From positions 1-37,041 of the forward strand of contig CACYQZ010000024.1 in NCBI GenBank assembly GCA_902776665.1: a stretch of DNA of 37,041 nt. Reading direction: 5' to 3'. Source of the DNA: an uncultured Prevotellaceae bacterium (GTDB lineage Bacteria > Bacteroidota > Bacteroidia > Bacteroidales > Bacteroidaceae). The notes under the pieces are model-generated. The model had not been told where the DNA came from. It saw nothing but the letters and a program-made list of their open reading frames with translations, and did not search any database. Shown here piece by piece: positions 15,053 through 24,059 of the stretch. A program made the position numbers and the translations under genes. Position 1 is the stretch's first letter, and every line of letters starts with the position of its first letter.

Positions 15053-17080
15053 ATGATGAGTGTTTTTTTATTGAAAAATATTGACAAAAAAGTTTGGCGG
15101 CAAAGGATTTTGTCGCTACTTTTCACTTTTCACCTTTCACTGCTTGCTTCCCTCGCCCAATACAACACCGACCGCCTCATCATTTCGGGGCGAATCGCGC
15201 TGAGCAACCACGACTATGTCGTCGCCATCCAGCATTTCAACAATGCACTCGCGGCGAAGCCCTATCTCTACGAGCCGTGGTACTATCGCGCCCTCTGCAA
15301 ACTGATGCTCGACGACTACACGGGTGCCGAAAACGACTTCAACAAGGCCATCGAACTCAATCCCTATGTCCACGAAATCTTCGCCGCACGCGCCGAGTGT
15401 CGTATCCGACAAAAAAAATATGCCGAGGCCATCGACGACTACGAAAAAGCCCTCGTTTTCAGTCCCGACGAGCGCGGTTATTGGTTCAATCGCACCTATT
15501 GCCGCTATTTTTTGAAGGAAAACGAGCAGGCGCACAAAGATTTGGAATACATCGTGCAACGCTGGCCTGATATGAATATGGCCTACGCTTTGCAGACAGA
15601 GATTTACCTCAACGAAAACGACACGACAACCGCTTCGCAGTGGCTCGACCGCACGCTGGAGCGCAATCCTTACGACGGCAATTCGTGGTCGATTTTGGCG
15701 CGACTGAATATGCAGCGGAAAAATTGGGCAGTGGCCGACTCGGCTCTCACGAAGGCGATTCACTACCAGCCACGAGTCGTCAATCATTATATGTATCGTG
15801 CGATGGTGCGCGTCAATCGGAATCGGCTGCGGCAGGCGATGGACGACTATGATATGGCCATCGATATGGACCCGAACAACTTCCTGTCGCACTACAATCG
15901 CGGTCTGTTGCGCCAGCAACTCGGCGACGACAACCGCGCCATCGAAGACTTCAATTTCGTGCTGCGCCACGAGCCCAACAACCTGCAGGCGCTCTACAAC
16001 CGTGCCCTGCTGCTCGACCGCACGGGCAACTATCGCGCTGCCATCGTCGACTATTCGCGTGTCATCGAAACCTTCCCGAACTTCTGGGCAGGACTGTTGG
16101 CGCGGGCGCAGTGCTATCGTCGCCTCGGAATGACGGCGAAGGCCGAACAAGACGAATTTCGCGTCACCAAAGCCCAACTCGACAAGCATCAGGGCATTCA
16201 GCAACGATGGAGCAAGAACAAACTGCGCGAAATGCGCAAGTTGAGCGATGTCGATGTCGAGAAATACGACCAATGGGTTGTTATCGACGATGAAGTGACG
16301 ACACCCGAATACAAAAACGACTATCGCGGAAGCGTCCAAAACCGCGAGGTGAAGACCGACTTGTTGCCGATGTTCTCGCTCTCGCTGATGCCCCGTCGCA
16401 GCGGTCTCAACACGTTCCAAATCATCGACCACGCACTCGAGCAATTCAACCGTGAACACAAGCCGAAGCGCCCAATTTTCATCGTTTGCAGGCCCGGAAC
16501 GCTCGACGAAGCCGAGTCGGGTGCGATTTTCGCTGTCATCGACTCGCTCAGCCGTGCCATCAGTGCCTCGCGCGACGTTTCCACCGCTCTCGGACTGCTC
16601 TTGCAGCGTGCCGTCGCCCACGCCACAACCCACAATTTCTCGGAGGCCATCAACGACCTCAACGACTATCTCGCCATCGACTCGACGTCAGTCCTTGCGC
16701 ATTGGCAGCGGGCCGTCTGCCTGCACGAACTCGCCGACTACAGCAGTCTGCAAAACACCGACGTGAAATTCGGTCAAAGCCTCAGTTTGCGCCGCATCGA
16801 CGACGATTTGGGCAACGCCCTCGCCCTCGACAACCACAACGCCCTGCTGCTTTACAACCGTGCCACGCTCAGAGCCCTGCAAAAAGACTACAACGCCGCC
16901 ATCGACGACTTCCAGCAGGCCCTCGCCCTCAATCCGAACCTCGCCGAAGCCTACTTCAACCTCGGCCTGACCTATATCTTCTCAGGCAACAAGGCCGATG
17001 GCCTTAAAAACCTCAGCAAAGCCGGTGAACTCGGCCTATACGATGCTTATAGTTTGATTAAACGGTATGGGGAGAAATAG
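15053..17080 (+). CDS. Large exported TPR protein
   Basis: 675 residues. After a basic start (about 1-19, KKVWRQR) comes a hydrophobic segment with likely cleavage after SLAQ, so it is probably periplasmic or surface-attached. About nine TPR units occupy 40-375 (for example 'AENDFNKAIELNPYVHE' and 'AMDDYDMAIDMDPNNFL'). A non-TPR middle follows (about 385-485, with SLMPRRSG), then three to four more TPRs to the end. Part of the signal-peptide core is encoded by heptamer array R11 (15119-15139), inverted relative to R10 just before the start codon. Role unknown; a scaffold in the envelope is likely. Confidence 0.9.
   Translation: MMSVFLLKNIDKKVWRQRILSLLFTFHLSLLASLAQYNTDRLIISGRIALSNHDYVVAIQHFNNALAAKPYLYEPWYYRALCKLMLDDYTGAENDFNKAIELNPYVHEIFAARAECRIRQKKYAEAIDDYEKALVFSPDERGYWFNRTYCRYFLKENEQAHKDLEYIVQRWPDMNMAYALQTEIYLNENDTTTASQWLDRTLERNPYDGNSWSILARLNMQRKNWAVADSALTKAIHYQPRVVNHYMYRAMVRVNRNRLRQAMDDYDMAIDMDPNNFLSHYNRGLLRQQLGDDNRAIEDFNFVLRHEPNNLQALYNRALLLDRTGNYRAAIVDYSRVIETFPNFWAGLLARAQCYRRLGMTAKAEQDEFRVTKAQLDKHQGIQQRWSKNKLREMRKLSDVDVEKYDQWVVIDDEVTTPEYKNDYRGSVQNREVKTDLLPMFSLSLMPRRSGLNTFQIIDHALEQFNREHKPKRPIFIVCRPGTLDEAESGAIFAVIDSLSRAISASRDVSTALGLLLQRAVAHATTHNFSEAINDLNDYLAIDSTSVLAHWQRAVCLHELADYSSLQNTDVKFGQSLSLRRIDDDLGNALALDNHNALLLYNRATLRALQKDYNAAIDDFQQALALNPNLAEAYFNLGLTYIFSGNKADGLKNLSKAGELGLYDAYSLIKRYGEK
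15119..15139. repeat. Heptamer array R11 (CTTTTCA x3) in signal-peptide codons
   Basis: Three units inside the TPR gene at codons 23-29; reverse complement of the R10 word, 66 bp away. Confidence 0.8.
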
Positions 17081-17104
17081 TGCAAAAAATATCAACGGTT
17101 TTAT

Positions 17105-17135
17105 TTTGTATTTCGCTCACGAATCAGTACCTTTG
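17105..17135 (+). promoter_or_regulatory. Promoter of the CobW-family gene
   Basis: TTTG (17105-17108), 19-nt spacer, TACCTTTG (17128-17135): a full Bacteroidetes promoter. The stretch GTACCTTTGCAGC is identical to that in the rpsP promoter. Confidence 0.7.
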
Positions 17136-17151
17136 CAGCATGAAAGGATAA

Positions 17152-17172
17152 CTCTCAATTTTCAACTGTCAA
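17152..17172. repeat. Heptamer array R20 (CTGTCAA-type x3, degenerate)
   Basis: Three imperfect heptamers in the 5' leader of the CobW-family gene, 13 nt before its ATG. Confidence 0.5.
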
Positions 17173-17185
17173 TAATAACTAAAAA

Positions 17186-18436
17186 ATGGATATACAGAAA
17201 ATTCCCGTTTTGCTGCTCACGGGTTATTTGGGCAGCGGAAAAACGACGTTGTTGAACCGGATTCTCGCCAACGAGCGTGGGATTCGTTTCGCGGTCATCG
17301 TGAACGACATCGGCGAGGTGAACATCGATGCCGACCTGATTGAAAAGGGCGGTGTAGTGGAGCAGAAGGACGAGAGTCTGGTGGCGTTGCAGAACGGTTG
17401 CATCTGCTGTACGCTGAAGATGGACCTCGTGGAGCAACTGCGCGACATCACCCGTCAGCGCCGTTTCGATTACATCGTCATCGAGGCGAGCGGCATCTGC
17501 GAACCGGCTCCCATCGCCCAGACCATCTGTTCGATGCCGACGATGGGACTTGAATACGTTTACGACGGTCAGCCCGTTATCGACAGCATTGTGACGGTGG
17601 TGGATGCGCTGCGGATGAAGGACGAATTTGCCGGTGGCGACCTGCTGTTGCGTCCCGACATCGGCGAGGAGGACATCGAAAATTTGGTGATTCAACAGAT
17701 AGAATTTTGCAACATCGTGCTGTTGAACAAGGCTTCGGAAGTGTCGCCGAAAGAGTTGGAGCGCACCAAGAAAATCGTGCGCGCCCTGCAACCGAAGGCC
17801 GAAATCATCGAAACAAACTACTGCGACGTGGATTTCAACAAGATTCTCAACACAGGATTGTTCGACTTCGACAGCGTGGCGACCTCGGCAGCGTGGATTT
17901 CGGCGATTGAAGAACGCCCCGACGATGATGACCACGAAGAAGAACATCATCATCACCATCACGACGATGACGACCACGACCATCATCACCACCACGAAGA
18001 GGAACATCATCATCACGAAGGTGGCTGTCACCATCACCACCATCACCACGACGAGGGCGAAGCCGAGGAATACGGCATCGGAACCTTCGTCTATTACCGT
18101 CGCCAAGCCTTCAATCTCGGGCGTTTCGACGAGTTTGTGGCACGTCGTTGGCCGAAGGGAATCATTCGTACGAAAGGCATCTGTTGGTTCCACGACGAGC
18201 CCGAAATGTGCTACGTTTTCGAGCAGGCCGGCAAGCAAGTCAGCATCCGCAATGCCGGACAGTGGTATGCCACGATGCCCGAGAACGAATTGCAACTGTT
18301 CAAGGAGCAAAATCCCGGTTTGCAGCGCGACTGGGACGAGCAGTATGGCGACCGGATGCAAAAACTCGTCTTCATCGGGCAGCATCTCGACAAAAAGGCC
18401 ATCGCCGAGGAACTCGACCGCTGTCTTGAGGCATAA
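17186..18436 (+). CDS. CobW/ZNG-family (G3E) GTPase with His-rich loop
   Basis: 416 residues. Walker A GYLGSGKTT (13-21), the metal-binding GCICC motif (71-75), the switch/Walker B region FDYIVIEASG, then the CobW C-terminal domain from about 296 (GIGTFVYYRRQAF ... GICWFHDEPE). G3E GTPases hand Zn or another metal to client enzymes. Between the domains lies a loop (250-288) with 24 His plus acidic residues and one Cys, surely a metal-binding store. The guanine-specificity motif is NKAS (181-184) rather than NKxD, a departure from the usual motif. It has its own promoter (17105-17135) and is followed by three genes on the same strand. Metal and client unknown; no Zur or Fur site recognised. 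Confidence 0.92.
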   Translation: MDIQKIPVLLLTGYLGSGKTTLLNRILANERGIRFAVIVNDIGEVNIDADLIEKGGVVEQKDESLVALQNGCICCTLKMDLVEQLRDITRQRRFDYIVIEASGICEPAPIAQTICSMPTMGLEYVYDGQPVIDSIVTVVDALRMKDEFAGGDLLLRPDIGEEDIENLVIQQIEFCNIVLLNKASEVSPKELERTKKIVRALQPKAEIIETNYCDVDFNKILNTGLFDFDSVATSAAWISAIEERPDDDDHEEEHHHHHHDDDDHDHHHHHEEEHHHHEGGCHHHHHHHDEGEAEEYGIGTFVYYRRQAFNLGRFDEFVARRWPKGIIRTKGICWFHDEPEMCYVFEQAGKQVSIRNAGQWYATMPENELQLFKEQNPGLQRDWDEQYGDRMQKLVFIGQHLDKKAIAEELDRCLEA

Positions 18437-18479
18437 AAAAGCTTTTTTTAAGTTATAGGAAAAACAAACATCGAAGAAT

Positions 18480-20294
18480 ATGAAGAAATTTTTACTTTTA
18501 CTTTTAACAATGTTCGCAGTCTGCACGATGCAGGCCCAGAACGAAATTTTCTACGGAATCTACACCGGTTCAGGCTCGTTGAAGCCGATGGGAACGGAGA
18601 AAGCTGAAACTTACGACGTCGCGATGCATCTGAATGACGATGCACTGGTGGGGCTGCAGGTTGTCGGCGTGCGGATTCCGATGAACACAGGTGTTTCGCT
18701 GACCGACTGCCAAGCGTGGCTCACAACCGAATTGCAGTTGGCGAGCGGCAAAAACGTCGCCAACATTGCCACGACCAATTTTACTGCAGAGGGACAATGG
18801 GTCGATGTAGCATTTGCAGAGCCTTACACCATCACCAGCGAGGGCGTTTACGTCGGTTATTCGGTGACCGTCCCTGCCGTTGATACCGAGGCCAACAAAA
18901 AGCCCATCATGTGCGTCGCTTCGGAGGATGTCGGCAGTTTGTATTTTCACTCGTCGCGCACGGTGCGCAAGTGGCGTAATCTGCCTGAAACGGCCTATTA
19001 CACGGTCGGTGCTTACGCGATGGTCGTTCGGTTGAGTGGCGAGCAAGTCAAAACGAATGCCGTTGGTGCATTGCCGCCCGACGAACTCAGCACATTCGTG
19101 CTCGTTGGTGAGAAAACCACGCTGACGATTCCCATTGTGAACCATGGAACAGCCGCTGTGAGCAGTATCGAGTACGATTTGAAGGTCGGCAACGAAACCT
19201 TCAGCCGTTCTGCCAAGGTGTCGCTCAAAGGAAAATATTTCGGTGGCACGACCAATCTCAAAGTTGAAATTCCGGCGATTCAGGAAAGTGGTTCCTACGA
19301 CGTGGAATTTCGCGTGACAAAGGTGAACGGAGTCGATAACGAAGACCCACAACCCGCTACCCATTTCACGATGGCCATCCTGTCGGAATTCCCCAAGCAC
19401 AAGCCGCTGATGGAGGAATACACGGGTACGTGGTGTCAGTGGTGTGTGTCGGGAATCGCTGCGATGGAAGCCATGAACAAACTCTATGGCGACGACTTCG
19501 TGGGCGTAGCTTTCCACAATGGCGACGTGATGACCATCACCTCGCTCTATCCGAACGATGTAAATAGTTTCCCGAACGGCTATCTCGATCGCGTGCAGAA
19601 CGTCAGTCCGTTCTTCGGTTCAAGCGGTGCCAGCCTCGGCATTCGTGACGACTGGAAGAAGCGTGCCAACATTGTTGCGCCCGCCACGCTCACGATGGAA
19701 GCCCGTTGGACCGACGAAGCCCAGACGAAACTCGAAGTGACCAGCACGACGACTTTCGTGCGCGATTTTGCCAACAATCCCTACCAACTCACCTACATCC
19801 TGACAGCCGACGGCCTCAAGGGAACGGGAAAAGAGTGGGGCCAGCAAAATGGCTATGCTGGTGGAACTTCCTCCGACCCTTATCTCTCCCCTTATACAAA
19901 GATGGGCGGACTGATTTCCGACATTGAATTCAACGACGTCGCCATTCAACTCTCCGCCGAGCGTTCGCAGGCCATCGCCGGCTCGCTTCCCACCTCGGTC
20001 AAGGGCAACGAAGGCTATCAGCACACATACGTCTTTGACATCTCGGCCAACAAACTCGTCCAAAACAAAAGCAAGTTGCGCCCCGTGGCCGTGCTCATCA
20101 ACACACGGACGGGCGAGGTGGTCAATGCCGAGAAAGTTCGCGTTACCGACACCAACGGCATCGACATCGTCACTTCTGACAGTCAGAAAACGGCGGTTTA
20201 CGACCTTCAGGGTCGCAAAGTCGCGTCTTCTCGCTCGATTTCACCCTTGAAAAAAGGCATCTACATTGTCAATCACAAGAAAATCATCCAATAA
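18480..20294 (+). CDS. Omp28-like secreted protein with thioredoxin-like motif and type IX-like C-terminus
   Basis: 604 residues. Signal peptide 1-19 (LLLLTMFAVCTMQAQ). The N-terminal half is beta-rich. The central segment has YTGTWCQWCVSGIAAMEAM, the Omp28-type thioredoxin-like fold with a CxxC pair (Cys319/Cys322). The C-terminus (about 560-604) ends with TAVYDLQGRKV and KKGIYIVNHKKII, the classic type A signal for the type IX secretion system. It is probably a cell-surface or secreted protein, perhaps with disulfide chemistry. It starts 43 nt after the CobW gene and 12 nt before the next secreted protein, suggesting one transcript. Confidence 0.9.
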   Translation: MKKFLLLLLTMFAVCTMQAQNEIFYGIYTGSGSLKPMGTEKAETYDVAMHLNDDALVGLQVVGVRIPMNTGVSLTDCQAWLTTELQLASGKNVANIATTNFTAEGQWVDVAFAEPYTITSEGVYVGYSVTVPAVDTEANKKPIMCVASEDVGSLYFHSSRTVRKWRNLPETAYYTVGAYAMVVRLSGEQVKTNAVGALPPDELSTFVLVGEKTTLTIPIVNHGTAAVSSIEYDLKVGNETFSRSAKVSLKGKYFGGTTNLKVEIPAIQESGSYDVEFRVTKVNGVDNEDPQPATHFTMAILSEFPKHKPLMEEYTGTWCQWCVSGIAAMEAMNKLYGDDFVGVAFHNGDVMTITSLYPNDVNSFPNGYLDRVQNVSPFFGSSGASLGIRDDWKKRANIVAPATLTMEARWTDEAQTKLEVTSTTTFVRDFANNPYQLTYILTADGLKGTGKEWGQQNGYAGGTSSDPYLSPYTKMGGLISDIEFNDVAIQLSAERSQAIAGSLPTSVKGNEGYQHTYVFDISANKLVQNKSKLRPVAVLINTRTGEVVNAEKVRVTDTNGIDIVTSDSQKTAVYDLQGRKVASSRSISPLKKGIYIVNHKKIIQ

Positions 20295-20306
20295 AATCAG
20301 GTTTTT

Positions 20307-21884
20307 ATGAAAAAATACATTTTTTCGTTGTTCATGCTTCTCAGCACAACGATTTCATTCGCCCAGAGTGTAAACAAACCCGTTGAAAACCGCAAGTTCG
20401 CGCCGATTTCGAAAGTCACTGCCGACGAACACGGCATCATCCGCGAACAACCCGACGGCGAATATCGCATCTACGTGCGCGAAGGTCGGGCCACATACGC
20501 CAACCTCTATTTCATCGACGAACCGCAGTCGGGAATCGTCGAGGAAGTGGTGTTCAGCCACGATGGCACCAAAGCCTATTTCAAGAACATCCTCTCGCAC
20601 GCCACCACCTACACATGGGTCGAGGGCAACATCGAGGGCAATACCATCACCGTTCCGCTCGGCCAGATGGTCTATTGGTTCGAGAACGACAACTACGGAA
20701 TGCGCCTTGCGCGTGTGAAAGTAAAAGGCTCGATCAACGAATACACCGTCGAGACAAAAGGAAACATCACGTTTACGATTGATGGCGACAAACTGATTCT
20801 CAACAATACTTCCGGCAACAAAGACGAGACCACTTACGACGCGCTTGGACTGGTCTATACCGGTGCCTACGAAGGCGAGTGGAGCTATTATCTCGACTAC
20901 GAAACCATTCTGACATACGCCCATGAACTGCCCGTGACACCGCCCGAAAACCTCGTCACACAGACCTATTCGATGGAGAACCAGACCTACGGACACCTTC
21001 TTCAAGTTGGTTTCGATGGCAACGATGTCTATATGCAGAATGTCACCGAAAACAAACTCCCCCAATCGTGGATGAAGGGAACCATCAAGGATGGAAAAAT
21101 CGTGTTTCCGGCGCAGTGTGCAGGCATTGGTGGCGCATTTATGTACTATTTCTGCGGCATCAACGGCGAGCGCGTGCCCCAAGAAGGTGGCGGATATACG
21201 TGGAACTACGAATGGCCCGCTGGCGATTTGATTTGCGATTACGACCCCGAAACGCGCTCGTTCTCGACCGACCAGACGCTTTTCCTCATGACCTCGCTCA
21301 ATGCCAACGACGGTCGTGGTGAAATTTTCCACATGCCGCGTTTCCGTCCCTACGAGGAACATGCCGGTACGCCGCAAGACCCCAAAGTAACGGCTTATGT
21401 CGTCTATGCCAATGGTGCGCTGAACATCGCTATGTTCGAGGTGCCGCTTCAGGACACCGAAGGCCGTTTCATGGACCCCGAAAAACTGTCCTATCGCCTG
21501 TTTGTCGATGACGACGAACCTTACATCCTTTATAAAGACGAGTACAAAAACATCGAGGAAGACATGGAAGAAATACCTTATCTTTTCTCCGACAAAAAGG
21601 GTACGATTGTCGAGAAAGCCTATGGCATCTATATCTACCAGACTGGTTTCGACCGCTTCGGCATCCAAACCATCTATCGCGGTGGTGGCGAGGCTAACTT
21701 CTCGAACATCAGTTATTGGTATTTCAACGAAGACGACGCTGTGGAGGGTATTCTCAGCGGTGAAAAGACCGTTCCTGTGGCTCGTTACGACGTGACAGGA
21801 CGGCGCATCGGTGACAACCATCGCGGACTCGTTCTGACTCGCATGAGCGACGGAAAAGTGGTGAAAACAATCGACAAAAAGTAA
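20307..21884 (+). CDS. Secreted beta-rich protein with internal repeat
   Basis: 525 residues with signal peptide (1-20, ending SFAQ). Two similar beta-rich segments are visible at about 70-135 and 225-290, each with a pattern like 'NGNDVYMQNV ... WMKGTI ... IVFP' (first copy: TKAYFKNI ... WVEGNIEGNTITVP). The tail PVARYDVTGRRIGDNHRGL is a weak relative of type IX C-terminal signals. No enzyme motif seen. Spacing of 12 nt upstream and 9 nt downstream places it in the operon with the Omp28-like protein and MetY. Function unknown; surface-exposed is the best guess. Confidence 0.8.
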   Translation: MKKYIFSLFMLLSTTISFAQSVNKPVENRKFAPISKVTADEHGIIREQPDGEYRIYVREGRATYANLYFIDEPQSGIVEEVVFSHDGTKAYFKNILSHATTYTWVEGNIEGNTITVPLGQMVYWFENDNYGMRLARVKVKGSINEYTVETKGNITFTIDGDKLILNNTSGNKDETTYDALGLVYTGAYEGEWSYYLDYETILTYAHELPVTPPENLVTQTYSMENQTYGHLLQVGFDGNDVYMQNVTENKLPQSWMKGTIKDGKIVFPAQCAGIGGAFMYYFCGINGERVPQEGGGYTWNYEWPAGDLICDYDPETRSFSTDQTLFLMTSLNANDGRGEIFHMPRFRPYEEHAGTPQDPKVTAYVVYANGALNIAMFEVPLQDTEGRFMDPEKLSYRLFVDDDEPYILYKDEYKNIEEDMEEIPYLFSDKKGTIVEKAYGIYIYQTGFDRFGIQTIYRGGGEANFSNISYWYFNEDDAVEGILSGEKTVPVARYDVTGRRIGDNHRGLVLTRMSDGKVVKTIDKK

Positions 21885-21893
21885 CATCTCAAC

Positions 21894-23213
21894 ATGGAAA
21901 AGCAAAAAAACTTGGCCACGCTCTGCGTGCAGGCGGGCTGGGAACCGAAAAACGGTGAACCGCGCATCGTGCCGATTTATCAGAGCACGACGTTCAAATA
22001 CGACAACACGGAGGAGATGGCCGACCTCTTCGACCTGAAGAAAGAGGGCTATTTCTACACCCGTCTGCAAAATCCCACCAACGACGCTGTGGCACGGAAA
22101 ATCGCTGCACTCGAGGGTGGAGTAGGGGCGATGCTTACGTCGAGTGGACAGGCCGCCAATTTCTACGCGATGTTCAACATCTGCGAGGCTGGCGACCACT
22201 TCGTTGCTGCCGCTGAAATCTACGGCGGAACCTACAATCTTTTCGCCGTGACGATGAAAAAACTCGGCATCGAGTGTACTTTCGTCAATCAAGATGCGTC
22301 GGAAGACGAGATTTCAAAGGCTTTTCGACCCAACACGAAGGCTCTTTTCGGCGAAACTGTGACGAATCCGGGCTGTCGCGTGCTCGACATCGAGAAATTT
22401 GCCCGAATCGCCCACAGCCACGGCGTTCCGCTCATCGTCGATAACACGTTTCCGACGCCCATCAACTGCCGACCGTTCGAGTGGGGTGCCGACATCGTCA
22501 CCCACAGCACCACGAAATACATGGACGGACACGCCTCGCAGGTGGGCGGTTGCATCGTCGATAGTGGTAACTTCGATTGGGAAACTTGTACTCACAAAGG
22601 CGAACCATCAACTGTCAACTGTCAACTATCAACTAATAAATTCCCCGGCCTCACCACGCCCGACGACTCGTATCACGGGCTGACCTACACGAAAGCGTTC
22701 GGCAAAATGGCCTATATGACGAAACTCACGGCTCAGTTGATGCGCGACCTCGGCAGCATTCCCTCGCCCCACAACGCTTTTCTGCTGAATCTTGGACTTG
22801 AGACGCTGCATTTGCGGATGCCGCGACACTGCGAAAACGCCCAGCGAGTGGCTGAATTCCTGCAAAACGACGACCGCGTGGCATGGGTGCATTACAGCGG
22901 ACTGCCCGACGACCCGCACCACGCACTGGCGCAGAAATACCTGCCCAACGGCTCGTGTGGCGTCATCGCTTTCGGACTGAAGGGCGACCGCCAGACCGCC
23001 ATCCGCTTCATGGACTCGCTGAAGATGATTGCCATCGTCACCCACGTGGCCGATGCGCGAACCTGCGTGCTCCATCCCGCCTCGCACACCCATCGCCAAC
23101 TTTCCGACGAGCAACTTCGCGAGGCAGGCATCGCACCCGACTTGATTCGTCTTTCTGTCGGCATCGAAGATGTTGAAGACATCCTCGCCGACATCCGTCA
23201 GGCACTGCCTTAA
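21894..23213 (+). CDS. metY: O-acetylhomoserine sulfhydrylase (Cys/Met-metabolism PLP enzyme)
   Basis: 439 residues. Family marks: YTRLQNPTNDAVARKIAALEGG, SSGQAANFYAMFNI, EIYGGTYNLF, VDNTFPTPINCRPFEWGADIV, and the PLP lysine in HSTTKYMDGH (Lys208). Length and the large insert after the lysine region fit the O-acetylhomoserine (thiol)-lyase group that makes homocysteine from O-acetylhomoserine and sulfide. Residues about 230-249 include a non-conserved piece (GEPSTVNCQLSTNK) encoded partly by heptamer array R12; relatives I recall go almost directly from the GNFDW motif to FP-L-T. A member with cystathionine activity cannot be excluded. Confidence 0.93.
   Translation: MEKQKNLATLCVQAGWEPKNGEPRIVPIYQSTTFKYDNTEEMADLFDLKKEGYFYTRLQNPTNDAVARKIAALEGGVGAMLTSSGQAANFYAMFNICEAGDHFVAAAEIYGGTYNLFAVTMKKLGIECTFVNQDASEDEISKAFRPNTKALFGETVTNPGCRVLDIEKFARIAHSHGVPLIVDNTFPTPINCRPFEWGADIVTHSTTKYMDGHASQVGGCIVDSGNFDWETCTHKGEPSTVNCQLSTNKFPGLTTPDDSYHGLTYTKAFGKMAYMTKLTAQLMRDLGSIPSPHNAFLLNLGLETLHLRMPRHCENAQRVAEFLQNDDRVAWVHYSGLPDDPHHALAQKYLPNGSCGVIAFGLKGDRQTAIRFMDSLKMIAIVTHVADARTCVLHPASHTHRQLSDEQLREAGIAPDLIRLSVGIEDVEDILADIRQALP
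22608..22635. repeat. Heptamer array R12 (TCAACTG-type x4) inside metY
   Basis: Four in-phase heptamers of the AGTTGAC word (minus strand), in frame within a conserved enzyme. Confidence 0.9.
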
Positions 23214-23243
23214 AAGCAATTTGAAAAGAAATCGTCGAAATAT

Positions 23244-23275
23244 TTTGGTGCAATCGGGAAAAAGTAGTACCTTTG
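23244..23275 (+). promoter_or_regulatory. rpsP promoter
   Basis: TTTG (23244-23247), 20-nt spacer, TACCTTTG (23268-23275). The downstream leader of about 55-60 nt begins with a small hairpin. Confidence 0.75.
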
Positions 23276-23280
23276 CAGCC

Positions 23281-23299
23281 GCTATCACGAGATGGTAGC
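23281..23299 (+). promoter_or_regulatory. Hairpin at the 5' end of the rpsP leader
   Basis: GCTATCA (23281-23287) pairs with TGGTAGC (23293-23299), 7 bp with one G-U pair and a CGAGA loop. Bases 23286-23298 are identical to 23420-23432 in the S16 coding region, so it may be a mimic used in autoregulation. Inference only. Confidence 0.4.
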
Positions 23300-23337
23300 A
23301 TGAAATTCAATTATTAATCAACAAAATCAATTAAAAA

Positions 23338-23952
23338 ATGGCAACAAAAATCAGATTGCAGCGCGGTGGTCACAAGGGATACGCAGTGTATCGCATTGTA
23401 GCCGCTGACGCAAGAGCACCACGAGATGGTAGGTTTATCGAGAAGCTTGGTATGTACAACCCGAATACCAACCCGGCCACAGTGATGTTGAATTTCGACC
23501 GTGCACTTTATTGGCTTGAAGTGGGCGCACAGCCTACGGATACGGTTCGCAACATCCTCAGCCGTGAGGGTGTGCTGCTGATGAAGCACCTGCGTGGCGG
23601 CGTGAAGAAAGGCGCTTTCGACGAGGCTGCTGCCCAGGCAAAGTTCGACGCTTGGAAGGCTGACAAGGAAAAAGGTCTGGAGGCTGTCCGCCAGGGCGAC
23701 CAGAAGGCTGCGAAAGACCTTGCCGCCAAGAAGTTGGAGGCTGAGAAGAAAGTGAACGAGGCTATTGCGAAGAAAGTGGCTGAGAAGAAGGCTGCTGCTG
23801 TCGCAGAAGAAGCTCCCGAAGTGGAAGAGGCTCCGGCAGTGGAGGAAGCTCCCGTCGCTGAAGAGGCTCCCGCAACGGAAGCACCTGCTGAAGAGGCTGC
23901 TCCTGCCGCCGAGGAAACTCCGGCTGCTGAAGAGGCACCTGCTGAGGCTTAA
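23338..23952 (+). CDS. rpsP: 30S ribosomal protein S16 with long acidic tail
   Basis: 204 residues. The first about 80 are canonical S16 ([39 protein letters not shown]). The family core is about 80-90 residues; here a Lys/Ala-rich helix (about 88-158) and an Ala/Glu/Pro tail made of EEAPA-like pentads (about 158-204) follow. Long C-terminal extensions are usual for Bacteroidetes S16, though the role of the tail is not known. Single-gene unit with its own promoter and a strong terminator. Confidence 0.97.
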   Translation: MATKIRLQRGGHKGYAVYRIVAADARAPRDGRFIEKLGMYNPNTNPATVMLNFDRALYWLEVGAQPTDTVRNILSREGVLLMKHLRGGVKKGAFDEAAAQAKFDAWKADKEKGLEAVRQGDQKAAKDLAAKKLEAEKKVNEAIAKKVAEKKAAAVAEEAPEVEEAPAVEEAPVAEEAPATEAPAEEAAPAAEETPAAEEAPAEA

Positions 23953-23972
23953 AAATCGAACATTGAGAAATG

Positions 23973-24004
23973 AAAAAGTGGTAAGTTTTCGCTTACCACT
24001 TTTT
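23973..24004. terminator. Bidirectional intrinsic terminator between rpsP and ribH
   Basis: A perfect 13-bp stem (AAAAAGTGGTAAG at 23973-23985 with its complement at 23992-24004), 6-nt loop, T-run on the plus strand and a matching A-run on the other side. It serves the convergent rpsP and ribH transcripts. Confidence 0.9.
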
Positions 24005-24059
24005 TGTTGTCCGATATTTTCTTTCGAGAAATATTCGACGATTTTCTCGACGAAAAAAC

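Noticed and set aside
15137-16633. 498-codon minus-strand frame
   Set aside because: Shadow of the large TPR gene; Val/His/Arg-rich translation without motifs.
18434-18450. AAAAAAGCTTTTTT after the CobW gene as a terminator
   Set aside because: The palindrome has no loop and few G-C pairs, and the next gene follows within 43 nt without a visible promoter, so termination there is not supported.
20355-22292. 645-codon minus-strand frame
   Set aside because: Antisense to two clear genes (secreted protein and metY); no recognisable features.
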